Source: Cryobacterium soli (GTDB lineage: Bacteria > Actinomycetota > Actinomycetes > Actinomycetales > Microbacteriaceae). From it: DNA of 64,000 nt. A program made the position numbers and the translations under genes. This document shows, piece by piece, positions 39,082 to 46,235 of the stretch. Below the pieces are notes generated by a model. It saw only the letters and a list, made by a program, of their open reading frames with translations, did not search any database and had not been told where the DNA came from. How positions within the stretch are numbered: position 1 is the first letter of the stretch; the number at the start of each line of letters is the position of its first letter. The stretch is taken from positions 3,596,001 through 3,660,000 of the forward strand of contig NZ_CP030033.1 of NCBI RefSeq assembly GCF_003611035.1. Reading direction: 5' to 3'.

Positions 39082-39192
39082 AACCAGGGCAACCAGCCAG
39101 ACGGCCGAACCCACCGCCACCGCTTTCCGCGCATTCGCGCGGGCGGGCACGGGGTCCGGCCGTCTTTCGCTGTCCTTGAGCCACAGGCGCAT
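38959..39192 (-). CDS. DUF2530 two-helix membrane protein
   Basis: A 77-residue protein. The basic/acidic N-terminus (RRPDPVPARANARKAVAVG) is followed by two helices at about 28-45 and 52-72 with LGWWLWCAAIGLALGLAG, ending VRRR. This is the DUF2530 pattern of actinobacteria (function unknown). Its 3' 123 bases lie opposite the end of the DUF3027 gene. It is eight bases from serC on the same strand. Confidence 0.82.
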   Translation of the reverse strand: MRLWLKDSERRPDPVPARANARKAVAVGSAVWLVALVLALVFRTELGDAGLGWWLWCAAIGLALGLAGLAFVLVRRR

Positions 39193-39200
39193 GAGAGCGA

Positions 39201-40316
39201 CTAACCCAGGTTGGCCACTACGTACTCGATCGACGAGACGAGCTTCCGCACATCTGCCGGTTCGATGGCGGTGAAGGTGGCCACGCGCAGCTGGTTGCGG
39301 CCGAGCTTGCGGTACGGCTCGGTGTCGACGATGCCGTTGGCGCGCAGCACCTTGGCGATAGAGGCGGCGTCGATGGCGTCGTCGAAGTCGATCGTGGCGA
39401 CGACCTGTGAGCGGTGGCTCGGGTCGGTCACGAACGGCGTGGCGTAATCCACGGTCGCGGCCCAGTCGTAGAGCACGGATGACGATTCCTGCGTGCGTGC
39501 CGACGCCCAGGCGAGTCCGCCGTTGCCGTTGATCCAGTCCAGCTGGTTCTCCATCAGCAGCAGCGTCGACAGCGCGGGGGTGTTGAGCGTCTGGTTGAGG
39601 CGCGAGTTGTCGATCGCGTTCTTGAGGCTGAGGAATTCGGGAATGTACCGGCCGCTGGCGGCGACGCGCTCCACGCGTTCGATCGCCGCGGCGGAGAAGA
39701 GCGCGAACCAGATGCCGCCGTCGGAGGCGAGGTTCTTCTGCGGGGCGAAGTAGTAGACATCCGCCTGGTCGGCGGCGAAGTCGATGCCCGCGGCGGCGCT
39801 GGTGGCGTCGATCACCGTGAGCGCGCCGGCGTCACCGTGCACCCGGGTGACCGGGGCCATCACGCCGGTCGAGGTTTCGTTCTGGGGCCACGCGTACACG
39901 TCGACGCCCTCGGTGGGAACGGCCTCGGCACGTGACCCGGCGGGTGCCTTGATCACATCGGGGGCGGTGAGGAACGGTGCGGCGGCGGCGGCGGCGAACT
40001 TGCCGCCGAACTCGCCGAAGACGAGGTTCTGGGCGCGGGTCTCGATGAGCGAGAACGCGGCGGCGTCCCAGAACGCGGTCGAGCCGCCGTTGCCCATGAT
40101 GATCTCGTAGCCCTCGGGGGCGCGGAACAGGTCGCTGAGACCGGTGCGCACCCGCCCGACCAGGTTCTTCACCGGTGCCTGACGGTGGGAGGTGCCCAGA
40201 ATGCTCGCGCCGGCGCCGGAGAGGTAGTCGAGCTGCTCCCGGCGGATCTTGGACGGGCCGCAGCCAAAACGTCCGTCGGCGGGCAGCAAGTCAGTGGGGA
40301 TCTGTAGGTCCGGCAT
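39201..40316 (-). CDS. serC: Phosphoserine aminotransferase SerC
   Basis: A 371-residue PLP enzyme of the actinobacterial SerC type. The N-terminus FGCGPSKIRREQL is characteristic, and the PLP lysine is in YYFAPQKNLASDGG. It converts 3-phosphohydroxypyruvate to phosphoserine in serine synthesis (and can act in pyridoxine synthesis). ATG 40316 has TAGAAT six bases upstream on the minus strand, a leaderless start. It is divergent from the DtxR gene, whose own -10-like TAGTGT is close by. Confidence 0.94.
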   Translation of the reverse strand: MPDLQIPTDLLPADGRFGCGPSKIRREQLDYLSGAGASILGTSHRQAPVKNLVGRVRTGLSDLFRAPEGYEIIMGNGGSTAFWDAAAFSLIETRAQNLVFGEFGGKFAAAAAAPFLTAPDVIKAPAGSRAEAVPTEGVDVYAWPQNETSTGVMAPVTRVHGDAGALTVIDATSAAAGIDFAADQADVYYFAPQKNLASDGGIWFALFSAAAIERVERVAASGRYIPEFLSLKNAIDNSRLNQTLNTPALSTLLLMENQLDWINGNGGLAWASARTQESSSVLYDWAATVDYATPFVTDPSHRSQVVATIDFDDAIDAASIAKVLRANGIVDTEPYRKLGRNQLRVATFTAIEPADVRKLVSSIEYVVANLG

Positions 40317-40390
40317 ATCTGGATTCTAGTTGGCCGGGTCGCACGGGTAGTGTTGTGGCGTTGCACATATGGCCGAGCGGGAGGCTGCGG

Positions 40391-41104
40391 ATGACTGACC
40401 TTATCGACACGACCGAAATGTATCTCCGCACGATCCTCGACCTCGAGGAGGAGAACATCGTTCCGTTGCGCGCGCGCATTTCGGAACGCCTGGGCCACTC
40501 GGGTCCGACGGTGTCCCAGACCGTGGCCCGGATGGAACGCGACGGTCTCGTCGTCGTCTCCGGCGACCGCCACCTCGAACTCACCCTGAGCGGCCGCAGC
40601 AAGGCCGTGCACGTCATGCGCAAACACCGTCTGGCCGAGCGACTGCTCAGCGACGTCATCGGCCTCGAGTGGGAGTTCGTCCACGACGAAGCCTGCCGCT
40701 GGGAGCACGTGATGAGCGAGCAGGTCGAGCGCAAGATCCTCGAAATCCTTGGTCACCCCACGGAATCCCCGTACGGCAACCCCATCCCCGGGCTCGACGA
40801 GCTGGGCGATTCACCAGCCGTCGCGTTCATGGCCGGTGTCACCAACCTGCTCGATGTCGTTGCCGCGTCGACCCAGCCGGTGAGCGCCGTCATCCGCCGC
40901 CTGGGCGAGCCCGTGCAGTTCGACCCCGAGCTGCTGTCTCAGCTGAAACAGTCCGGCGTGCTGCCGGGCAACACCGGCACGTTCTCCGCAGCGGGGTCGT
41001 ACGTGCTCGTGCAGGTGGAGGGTTTCGGAGACGGGCTCGAGCTGCCGAACGAGGTTGCCGGCCACATCTTCGTGACCACACCGGTCGCTGCCGCAGCGGC
41101 CTGA
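40391..41104 (+). CDS. DtxR/IdeR-family metal-dependent regulator
   Basis: A 237-residue regulator. The winged helix (about 1-70, GHSGPTVSQTVARMERDGLV) is followed by the metal-binding and dimer domain, where Met10, the His/Glu of VMRKHRLAERLL and the His, Cys and second His of FVHDEACRWEHVMS match DtxR/IdeR metal ligands. A C-terminal SH3-like FeoA domain is present. It represses iron uptake or manganese genes when metal is bound. The serC-dtxR pairing is common in Microbacteriaceae. Shine-Dalgarno GGAGG at 40381. Confidence 0.9.
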   Translation: MTDLIDTTEMYLRTILDLEEENIVPLRARISERLGHSGPTVSQTVARMERDGLVVVSGDRHLELTLSGRSKAVHVMRKHRLAERLLSDVIGLEWEFVHDEACRWEHVMSEQVERKILEILGHPTESPYGNPIPGLDELGDSPAVAFMAGVTNLLDVVAASTQPVSAVIRRLGEPVQFDPELLSQLKQSGVLPGNTGTFSAAGSYVLVQVEGFGDGLELPNEVAGHIFVTTPVAAAAA

Positions 41105-41139
41105 CGAGGTCCGCAAGTTCTGTAGGAATTCACAGGTTT

Positions 41140-41156
41140 GTTACCAATTCGTTAGA
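41140..41156 (+). promoter_or_regulatory. MtrA-like direct repeat upstream of the NlpC/P60 gene
   Basis: GTTACC-N5-GTTAGA, a direct repeat of six-mers with a five-base spacer. The layout resembles MtrA sites described for actinobacterial wall-hydrolase genes. A similar one lies upstream of the CHAP gene. Confidence 0.45.
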
Positions 41157-41345
41157 TTCCGGCCTTTCAGGGTGACAAACGGAAACCCGTGACGTAGCCT
41201 CGAACCTGCTCATAGATCAGAAAACGATCGTCGGGCCCGCTCAAGACGTCTTTACCCTCCCGTCTCTTGCTGCGGAAAATTCACGCGATCACACGCATCG
41301 GACGGGGGCAACTCCCTAGTGTTGTCAAGGCGCCGGAGGTTCGAT

Positions 41346-42209
41346 TTGGCTGTATTAGGCAGAAGACTGTCCCGGCGCGGTCGGCGTTCGACCGCTGTGG
41401 CCGTGCGCCCCGCCCCGCTCGACCCGCTGCGCGCGGCGCAGACCGAGGTCAACCCGCGCACCGTGATGCGTCCGGGGACGCCCGTCAAGCGGCCCGCCCG
41501 ACGCAACGCCGTGGGCAACATCGTGATGATGACGCTCGCGACCGGCCTCGTCGCCACGATGGCGCTGCCGGCCTACGCCTTCGCGCCGTCTGACAACGCC
41601 GAGGGCTTCGCCGCGACCGACACGACCGAACTGGCCAAGGCCGGCGAGCAGGCTGTGGCCGTGGATGACACCGCCGCCACGGTCACCGTCGCGGAGGACG
41701 CCTTCGCCGCCACGCCCCAGGCGGAGCTCGACGCGGCCGACGCCGCCGCTGCCGCAGCGGTGGCTGCCGAAGCGGCGCGCACCGCCGCCGCCAGCTCCAT
41801 GACCTCCTACGCGGCCTCGTACAGCGGCCCGACCGCGGCCGACTACCTGGCTAGCCCGGCCTATCCGAGCTTCAGCCTCTCCTCCGTCTACAACGTCGCG
41901 CTGCAGTACCAGGGCGTGCCGTACGTCTACGGCGGGGCCACCCCGGCCGGCTTCGACTGCTCCGGCTTCGTGATGTACGTGTACGCGCAGTTCGGAATCT
42001 CCCTGCCGCATTCCTCAACCGGGCAGGGCGCCGCCGGAACTCGCATCTCCCTGGCGGACGCCCAGCCGGGCGACCTGGTCATCATGGACGGTCACGACGG
42101 GTTCTACGCCGGGAACGGCAACATCCTGCACGCGCCGTACGAAGGCGCATCCGTGCGGGTGCAGCCGATCTGGACCAGCGACTACTACATCGTTCGACTG
42201 GGCATCTGA
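41346..42209 (+). CDS. Secreted NlpC/P60 cell-wall endopeptidase
   Basis: About 287 residues from TTG 41346, chosen because GGAGG (41335-41339) lies just upstream. A basic N-terminus leads to a membrane/signal helix (about 57-80) ending ALPAYAF, then a small acidic module (TVTVAEDAFAATPQAELD), an Ala-rich helix and the NlpC/P60 domain (about 175-287). Catalytic Cys205 is in GFDCSGFVMY; the His candidates are in MDGHDGFYAG and NILHAPYEG. It cleaves peptidoglycan stem peptides. The post-signal module is shared with the CHAP protein at 44132. Confidence 0.9.
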   Translation: MAVLGRRLSRRGRRSTAVAVRPAPLDPLRAAQTEVNPRTVMRPGTPVKRPARRNAVGNIVMMTLATGLVATMALPAYAFAPSDNAEGFAATDTTELAKAGEQAVAVDDTAATVTVAEDAFAATPQAELDAADAAAAAAVAAEAARTAAASSMTSYAASYSGPTAADYLASPAYPSFSLSSVYNVALQYQGVPYVYGGATPAGFDCSGFVMYVYAQFGISLPHSSTGQGAAGTRISLADAQPGDLVIMDGHDGFYAGNGNILHAPYEGASVRVQPIWTSDYYIVRLGI

Positions 42210-42263
42210 ACCATCCCGCCCTCCCCAGACCGGTCTCCGCGGTAAACACTGGGTAACGCATAG

Positions 42264-42303
42264 CACAAATGGTGCGCCACGATACCGTGGCGCACCATTT
42301 GTG
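42264..42303 (+). terminator. Terminator after the NlpC/P60 gene
   Basis: A 17-bp stem (CACAAATGGTGCGCCAC with its complement) and short loop, 54 bases after the stop. The T-tract is weak, but the stem is very stable. Confidence 0.75.
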
Positions 42304-42348
42304 GGTTAACCTGATGCCCTGATGTTCTGCGGGATTTTGGGAGAGCCA

Positions 42349-42474
42349 ATGCGCAAGCTACGCACGATCCACACCATGGATGTGCGCGGACGCTTCGTGC
42401 TGCGGCACAGCAGTCAAATTTGTCCGAGTTCCGTGTGCCCCGAGCGCACCGAAGCCCGTGGGGCGTTGTCATGA
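42349..42474 (+). CDS. 41-residue leader ORF upstream of the HNH gene
   Basis: ATG 42349 is preceded by GGGAGA at a proper distance. The peptide is basic and Arg-rich at the start, has two cysteines (QICPSSVCPE) and ends ARGALS. Its stop codon is inside the stem of a terminator-like hairpin (42461-42485). No family is recognised. The position suggests a regulatory leader peptide and not an enzyme. Confidence is moderate because it is short. Confidence 0.45.
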   Translation: MRKLRTIHTMDVRGRFVLRHSSQICPSSVCPERTEARGALS

Positions 42475-42490
42475 TGACGACGCCCTTTTT
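42461..42490 (+). terminator. Terminator/attenuator-like hairpin before the HNH gene
   Basis: GGGCG-T-TGTCA-TGA-TGACG-A-CGCCC (two near-perfect arms around a three-base loop) is followed by TTTTT. It is within the presumed leader of the HNH gene. Confidence 0.7.
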
Positions 42491-42553
42491 GTTTGCCCGC
42501 ATCTCCTCCCCGTCGACGCCAGGCAGCAGTTCGAATGGCTGGAAGCCGTCCAG

Positions 42554-42568
42554 CCCTTTTCGAAAGGG
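42554..42568 (+). promoter_or_regulatory. Hairpin covering the HNH ribosome binding site
   Basis: CCCTTT-TCG-AAAGGG pairs over the Shine-Dalgarno AAAGGGAG of the HNH gene, whose ATG is at 42574. It could hide the site from ribosomes. Confidence 0.5.
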
Positions 42569-42573
42569 AGCGC

Positions 42574-43074
42574 ATGCGCACACTGGTCCTCAACGCGGGG
42601 TATGAACCCCTCGCGGTCGTTTCGTTCAAGCGGGCACTCGTCCTCGTCATGAACCAGAAGGCAACAATCATCCAGGCCGATCAGGGTCACCCGGTCTGGG
42701 CGGCCACGGAGTCGTGGGAGCGGCCCAGCGTCATCTTGCTCACCCGGTACGTGCGCCTGCCGCGCTCACGGGCCGTACCGGTGAGCCGCAGGGGAGTTCT
42801 GCGCCGCGATGAACACCGTTGTTGCTATTGCGGCAAGTCGGCGAGCACCATCGATCACGTGCAGCCGCGGTCCCGCGGCGGGCGAGACACCTGGGACAAC
42901 CTGGTGGCCTGCTGCCTGCGCTGCAACAACCTCAAGAGCGACCGCACACCCGCCGAGATGGGCTGGGACATGCATTTCGACCCGCGGATGCCGCAGGGCA
43001 CCACCTGGGTGGTCAGCGGGGTGGAACGGCCGTTGCCGCAGTGGGACGAATTCCTCGCCCCCGTCGCCGCGTAG
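42574..43074 (+). CDS. HNH endonuclease
   Basis: A 166-residue protein. The N-terminal region (MRTLVLNAGYEPL, VVSFKRALVLVMNQKA) is conserved in this actinobacterial HNH group. The zinc ribbon CCYCG...CLRCNN encloses the HNH core (STIDHVQPRSRGGRDTWDNLV). The family cuts DNA, but its biological role in actinobacteria is unknown. ATG 42574 has AAAGGGAG upstream. It lies behind a leader with a small ORF and two hairpins (42349-42573). Confidence 0.88.
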   Translation: MRTLVLNAGYEPLAVVSFKRALVLVMNQKATIIQADQGHPVWAATESWERPSVILLTRYVRLPRSRAVPVSRRGVLRRDEHRCCYCGKSASTIDHVQPRSRGGRDTWDNLVACCLRCNNLKSDRTPAEMGWDMHFDPRMPQGTTWVVSGVERPLPQWDEFLAPVAA

Positions 43075-43220
43075 TCAACCGATGCGTCGGGTGGAACGGT
43101 CAGGCGCGCTAGCGGCCGGTCTGTGGCACTCAGGAGGCTCACGCCGACTGCCTCGGCATTCCCAGCAGACGCCCACCGCTGGTTAACCTGGTGCTTACCT
43201 TCAGGGCTGAGGATCAGGTC

Positions 43221-43535
43221 ATGATCACCATGACAGCTATCGTGCGCCCGGTTGAACCACTCCGCAGCTTCCCGGTCCTCGGACAGAATCTTCGTCGGCA
43301 CTACGAACACACTCTGCTCTTCACCGATCAGATGTTTGTGATCTTCCCCGGCATCGGCGCGGTCCTCGTGACCGAGCACGCCAACACCTATCGCTTCGAT
43401 ATCGTCGGCAACGATCAAGCAATTGCCGATCACCGCATCATGAAGCTTGAGGCGTATATCCTGAACGAAACGGGAGGTCAGCGCATCCGGTTCGACTGGG
43501 CCAAAGCGGCCCGGGTTCCCCTGCCCTTCCGTTAG
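43221..43535 (+). CDS. Hypothetical protein
   Basis: About 104 residues from ATG 43221; GTG 43191 is an alternative. The sequence has an LGQNLRRHYEHTLLF helix, a beta-rich centre (GIGAVLVTEHANTYRFDI) and a helix with LEAYILNETGGQ. The layout is loosely like DUF2218 proteins, but this is not a confident match. Codon bias is native. Function not known. Confidence 0.55.
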   Translation: MITMTAIVRPVEPLRSFPVLGQNLRRHYEHTLLFTDQMFVIFPGIGAVLVTEHANTYRFDIVGNDQAIADHRIMKLEAYILNETGGQRIRFDWAKAARVPLPFR

Positions 43536-43603
43536 CAGGGAGTGTTGTCGAGTTCACCTCCCTGTGGTTGCAGCGGCAGCCGTAGCGCTGGAGACTGTCG
43601 CTT

Positions 43604-43960
43604 ATGAGCGAGCTAGACGAAACTCAAGCCATCGACCAAGTGATCGACCGGCTGTCGCAGCGGTTCCCGAGTTTGGCGCGAGATCACATCGCGAACGTTG
43701 TCCAAGATGAGCACGGGCAGCTCGGGGAGCGTCGGGTGCGTGATTTCGTTCCCGTCCTCGTTGAGAAGGCCGCGAAGAATCGGCTGAAGAAGGAAGCCAG
43801 CGAAACGTTCGTCTCGGTCGAACAACCGGAAGGGCTGGCTCCGCTGCCGGACGGCGCCGCAGACCCGGATCCGATGGAAGTCGAGCGCACAAGTCGCGAG
43901 GGTCATGGTAGCCATCTGTTCGGCGGTCTTGTCGGTAAGTCCGGAGAGAACGAGCGCTGA
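43604..43960 (+). CDS. Three-helix-bundle dimerisation-domain protein
   Basis: A 118-residue protein, ATG 43604. Residues 8-60 match the actinobacterial three-helix bundle pattern: VIDRLSQRFPSLARDHIANVV, then RRVRDFVPVLVEKAAKNRLKK. The C-terminus is acidic and probably disordered. Such proteins occur as short stand-alone forms of unknown role. It lies between the hypothetical gene and the CHAP gene. Confidence 0.75.
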   Translation: MSELDETQAIDQVIDRLSQRFPSLARDHIANVVQDEHGQLGERRVRDFVPVLVEKAAKNRLKKEASETFVSVEQPEGLAPLPDGAADPDPMEVERTSREGHGSHLFGGLVGKSGENER

Positions 43961-44035
43961 CCGAGTTCCGCGCGCCCGCCTTTGCCGCCTGACCCGACCG
44001 CGGAAGGCCGCCCGGCACCCCGTTGTAGTCACATT

Positions 44036-44052
44036 GTCACGAAAACGTAACG
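44036..44052 (+). promoter_or_regulatory. MtrA-like direct repeat upstream of the CHAP gene
   Basis: GTCACG-N5-GTAACG, the same six-plus-five-plus-six layout as the element at 41140-41156. A further GTCACA lies eight bases before the first half. Confidence 0.45.
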
Positions 44053-44131
44053 CTCGAGGTGACATTGGGTGCGCTCATCCCATATGGTTGTGAGGTCCCC
44101 CCACCGGTTGTGGCTGTTAAGAGGATTGTCT

Positions 44132-45352
44132 GTGACTCATTCCGGCCCCGCCGGCTCGCCCGAGAGCGACGGCGTGCTCCCCACGCGCCGTGAGGCCCGC
44201 GCCCTCCGTGAAGCCGCCGAAGCCGCAGCCCTCGCCGCAACCGCCGACATCGCCGTGAGTGCGCTGTCGGCCGCCGCGCCGCTTTCGGAGCCCGCCGTGC
44301 CCGTGCCGGCCGTGCCTGTCGTATCGGTGTCGCCCGATTTGGCGGCAGTTGTTGAGAGCGCGACCACCTCCAGCATCTCCGTCGTCGCGTCGGCCCCGCT
44401 CAGCCGCCCGGAGACCGCCCCGCCGGGCTCGACGGTTCCTGGACTGTCGGTGCCGGAATCCGTGGTGTCCGCGCCGGCCGGAGACGAGTTTCCGCCCTCC
44501 CGCCGCGAGTCCCGTCAGCGTGCCGCCGTGGGGCCGACGCGGGTTGTGCGGGCGCCGAGCGCGCCCGCCAAGCCGGCCGCCGGCTCTGCCAAACCTGCCG
44601 GGTCGACACCCGTGCGCCGCCCCAAGCGCAACAAGCCGCTGGCCAAGCTTGTCACTCTCATGGCGATCCCCGCCGTCTTCCTCACCGCGGCCCTGCCCGC
44701 CTATGCGTTCTCGCCGCAGGGCTCGGCCGGCTTCAGCGCCCAGTCCTCGGTCGACACCCAGGCTGTGACCGTAGCCGCCGCCGCGGCTGCCGTGACCATC
44801 TCGGCCGACGGGTTCTCGGCCACGAGCCAGGCCGAACTCGACGACATCGAGGCAGGCCTGCAGGCCTCCCAGTCGGAGCAGCGCGCGGCAGAACAGGCAC
44901 GCGCATCCGCGGCCGAGTACGCCGTGTACGGCATCCGCTCCGAGCGTGATGACTATCCGTGGCCTACCTCGGCCACGGATGCGCAGGGCGGCGGGCTCTC
45001 CCCCCTCGGCTACTACTACCGCGAGTGCGTGGACTTCGTGGCCTGGCGGCTCAACCGTGATGCCGGCAGTACCGGCAGTCCGTGGAAATGGACCTGGCAC
45101 TCAATGACCCCCGGCGGCGGAGACGCATCCTCGTGGGCCAACGCCTGGTCGGCGAAGGGGTGGCCCACCAGCAAGACCCCGATCGTGGGCGCGGTGGCCT
45201 GGTTCACCTACAACCACGTGGCCTACGTGCAGTCGGTGCCCGGCGACGGCACCGTTGTGCTCGAGGAGTACAACTGGATGGGTTCGCACGCGTATCACAC
45301 TCGCACCGTGCCGATCAGCGAGGTGCCGATGTACCTCTACCCGCCGTCCTAG
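44132..45352 (+). CDS. CHAP-domain cell-wall amidase
   Basis: A 406-residue protein from GTG 44132 with AAGAGG upstream. An Ala/Pro/Ser-rich region (about 30-165) leads to a signal/membrane helix (about 168-188) ending ALPAYAF, then a module (VTISADGFSATSQAELDDIE), a short coiled coil and the CHAP domain (about 275-406). Catalytic Cys299 is in YRECVDFVAWRL and His362 in TYNHVAYVQ. It hydrolyses peptidoglycan amide bonds outside the cell. The signal and post-signal module match those of the NlpC/P60 protein at 41346. Confidence 0.9.
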   Translation: MTHSGPAGSPESDGVLPTRREARALREAAEAAALAATADIAVSALSAAAPLSEPAVPVPAVPVVSVSPDLAAVVESATTSSISVVASAPLSRPETAPPGSTVPGLSVPESVVSAPAGDEFPPSRRESRQRAAVGPTRVVRAPSAPAKPAAGSAKPAGSTPVRRPKRNKPLAKLVTLMAIPAVFLTAALPAYAFSPQGSAGFSAQSSVDTQAVTVAAAAAAVTISADGFSATSQAELDDIEAGLQASQSEQRAAEQARASAAEYAVYGIRSERDDYPWPTSATDAQGGGLSPLGYYYRECVDFVAWRLNRDAGSTGSPWKWTWHSMTPGGGDASSWANAWSAKGWPTSKTPIVGAVAWFTYNHVAYVQSVPGDGTVVLEEYNWMGSHAYHTRTVPISEVPMYLYPPS

Positions 45353-45448
45353 GCGCAGCACAACCGGAACCATTGGGTTCTCCCGCCGCAGGCCGGTGCG
45401 ATGAGTGGACGAACTCCTGCGCCGATTGAAGATAAACTTGCCCGGTCA

Positions 45449-45520
45449 GCCTCTGTAGCTCAATGGAAGAGCAGTTCCGTCCTAAGGAAAGGGTTGGGGG
45501 TTCGAGTCCCTCCAGGGGCA
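45449..45520 (+). tRNA. tRNA-Arg (anticodon CCT)
   Basis: Acceptor GCCTCTG/CAGGGGC, D arm GCTC-AATGGAA-GAGC, anticodon loop GTCCTAA (anticodon CCT) in a four- to five-bp stem, T arm GGGGG-TTCGAGT-CCCTC. Discriminator A; CCA is not encoded. Confidence 0.94.
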
Positions 45521-45548
45521 CACACGTTTCACCTGCCCGACGGCGCAT

Positions 45549-46118
45549 TCACAGCGAGTCGGCTGCGCGCAGTCCATCAATGAGAACCGTGATGAGTCCC
45601 TCCGCCTCTGTGTGCCAGTCCGGTCGATCGTGGGCTCCGCCGATGCCGTGCAACGCCACCATGACGGAGCCCGCGCTGACGTCTGACCGGATGCCGCCCT
45701 GCGCAACTCCGGCAGCCACCAGCTCTGTGATTGCACGCTCGAGCGCCCGACTGCCTTCCGTGAATTCGTCCGCTCGACGTGCCATGAGCGCGGCCAGTGT
45801 TCGCGCCAGCCTGTGGCGAGGTCCTACATAGTCGACGAATTCGGTCAGGAATCTGGTCAGGGCGACCACGGCCGGCAGCGTCGCTTGCAGTTCCTGGGCG
45901 CGCTGGCAGAGGGTGGCGACCTCCTCCTGGTAGACCGCGGCGACGAGCGCGTCCTGGGTGGGGAAATGACGGTAGAGCGTGCCCGTGCCGACGCCGGCCC
46001 GGCGTGCGAAGTCATCGAAGCGGATTTCATCCCCGGTCTCGAACACCTGCCGTGCGGCCGCGATGAGAGCTTCGCGGTTTCGCTTCGCGTCCGCCCGTAG
46101 CGGTTTGGTCACGTCCAC
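45549..46118 (-). CDS. TetR-family repressor
   Basis: A 189-residue regulator. The HTH domain is in the first 55 residues (AARQVFETGDEIRFDDFARR, GVGTGTLYRHFPTQDALVAAVY); the ligand-binding helices follow. Start GTG 46118 (VDVTKPLRADAKRN) or GTG 46112. It is divergent from a ketopantoate-reductase-like gene, and two inverted repeats lie on that promoter. It most likely represses itself and that gene until a small ligand binds. The ligand is unknown. Confidence 0.9.
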   Translation of the reverse strand: MDVTKPLRADAKRNREALIAAARQVFETGDEIRFDDFARRAGVGTGTLYRHFPTQDALVAAVYQEEVATLCQRAQELQATLPAVVALTRFLTEFVDYVGPRHRLARTLAALMARRADEFTEGSRALERAITELVAAGVAQGGIRSDVSAGSVMVALHGIGGAHDRPDWHTEAEGLITVLIDGLRAADSL

Positions 46119-46154
46119 TCGGCACCTCGCATGACACCCGAACCTCCCGCGCAT

Positions 46155-46183
46155 TTGACAAGTGGAGATAATCTCCATATTTT
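46155..46183 (+). promoter_or_regulatory. Promoter of the ketopantoate-reductase-like gene
   Basis: TTGACA (46155-46160), 17-base spacer, TATTTT (46178-46183): a near-consensus housekeeping promoter for the gene starting at 46236. The first TetR operator fills the spacer. Confidence 0.75.
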
Positions 46184-46202
46184 TCAAGTGGAGACGATTT
46201 CC
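46164..46202. promoter_or_regulatory. Two TetR operator copies
   Basis: GGAGATAATCTCC (46164-46176, perfect palindrome) and GGAGACGATTTCC (46190-46202), each preceded by CAAGT, 26 bases apart. One lies between -35 and -10, the other at the start of transcription. Confidence 0.75.
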
Positions 46203-46235
46203 GTTTATCCATCAGCCTAACGGACGAGGTACACA

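Noticed and set aside
41105..41345. A ydaO (cyclic di-AMP) riboswitch before the NlpC/P60 gene
   Set aside because: Such riboswitches precede actinobacterial wall hydrolases, but the conserved core motifs were not found in this leader by eye.
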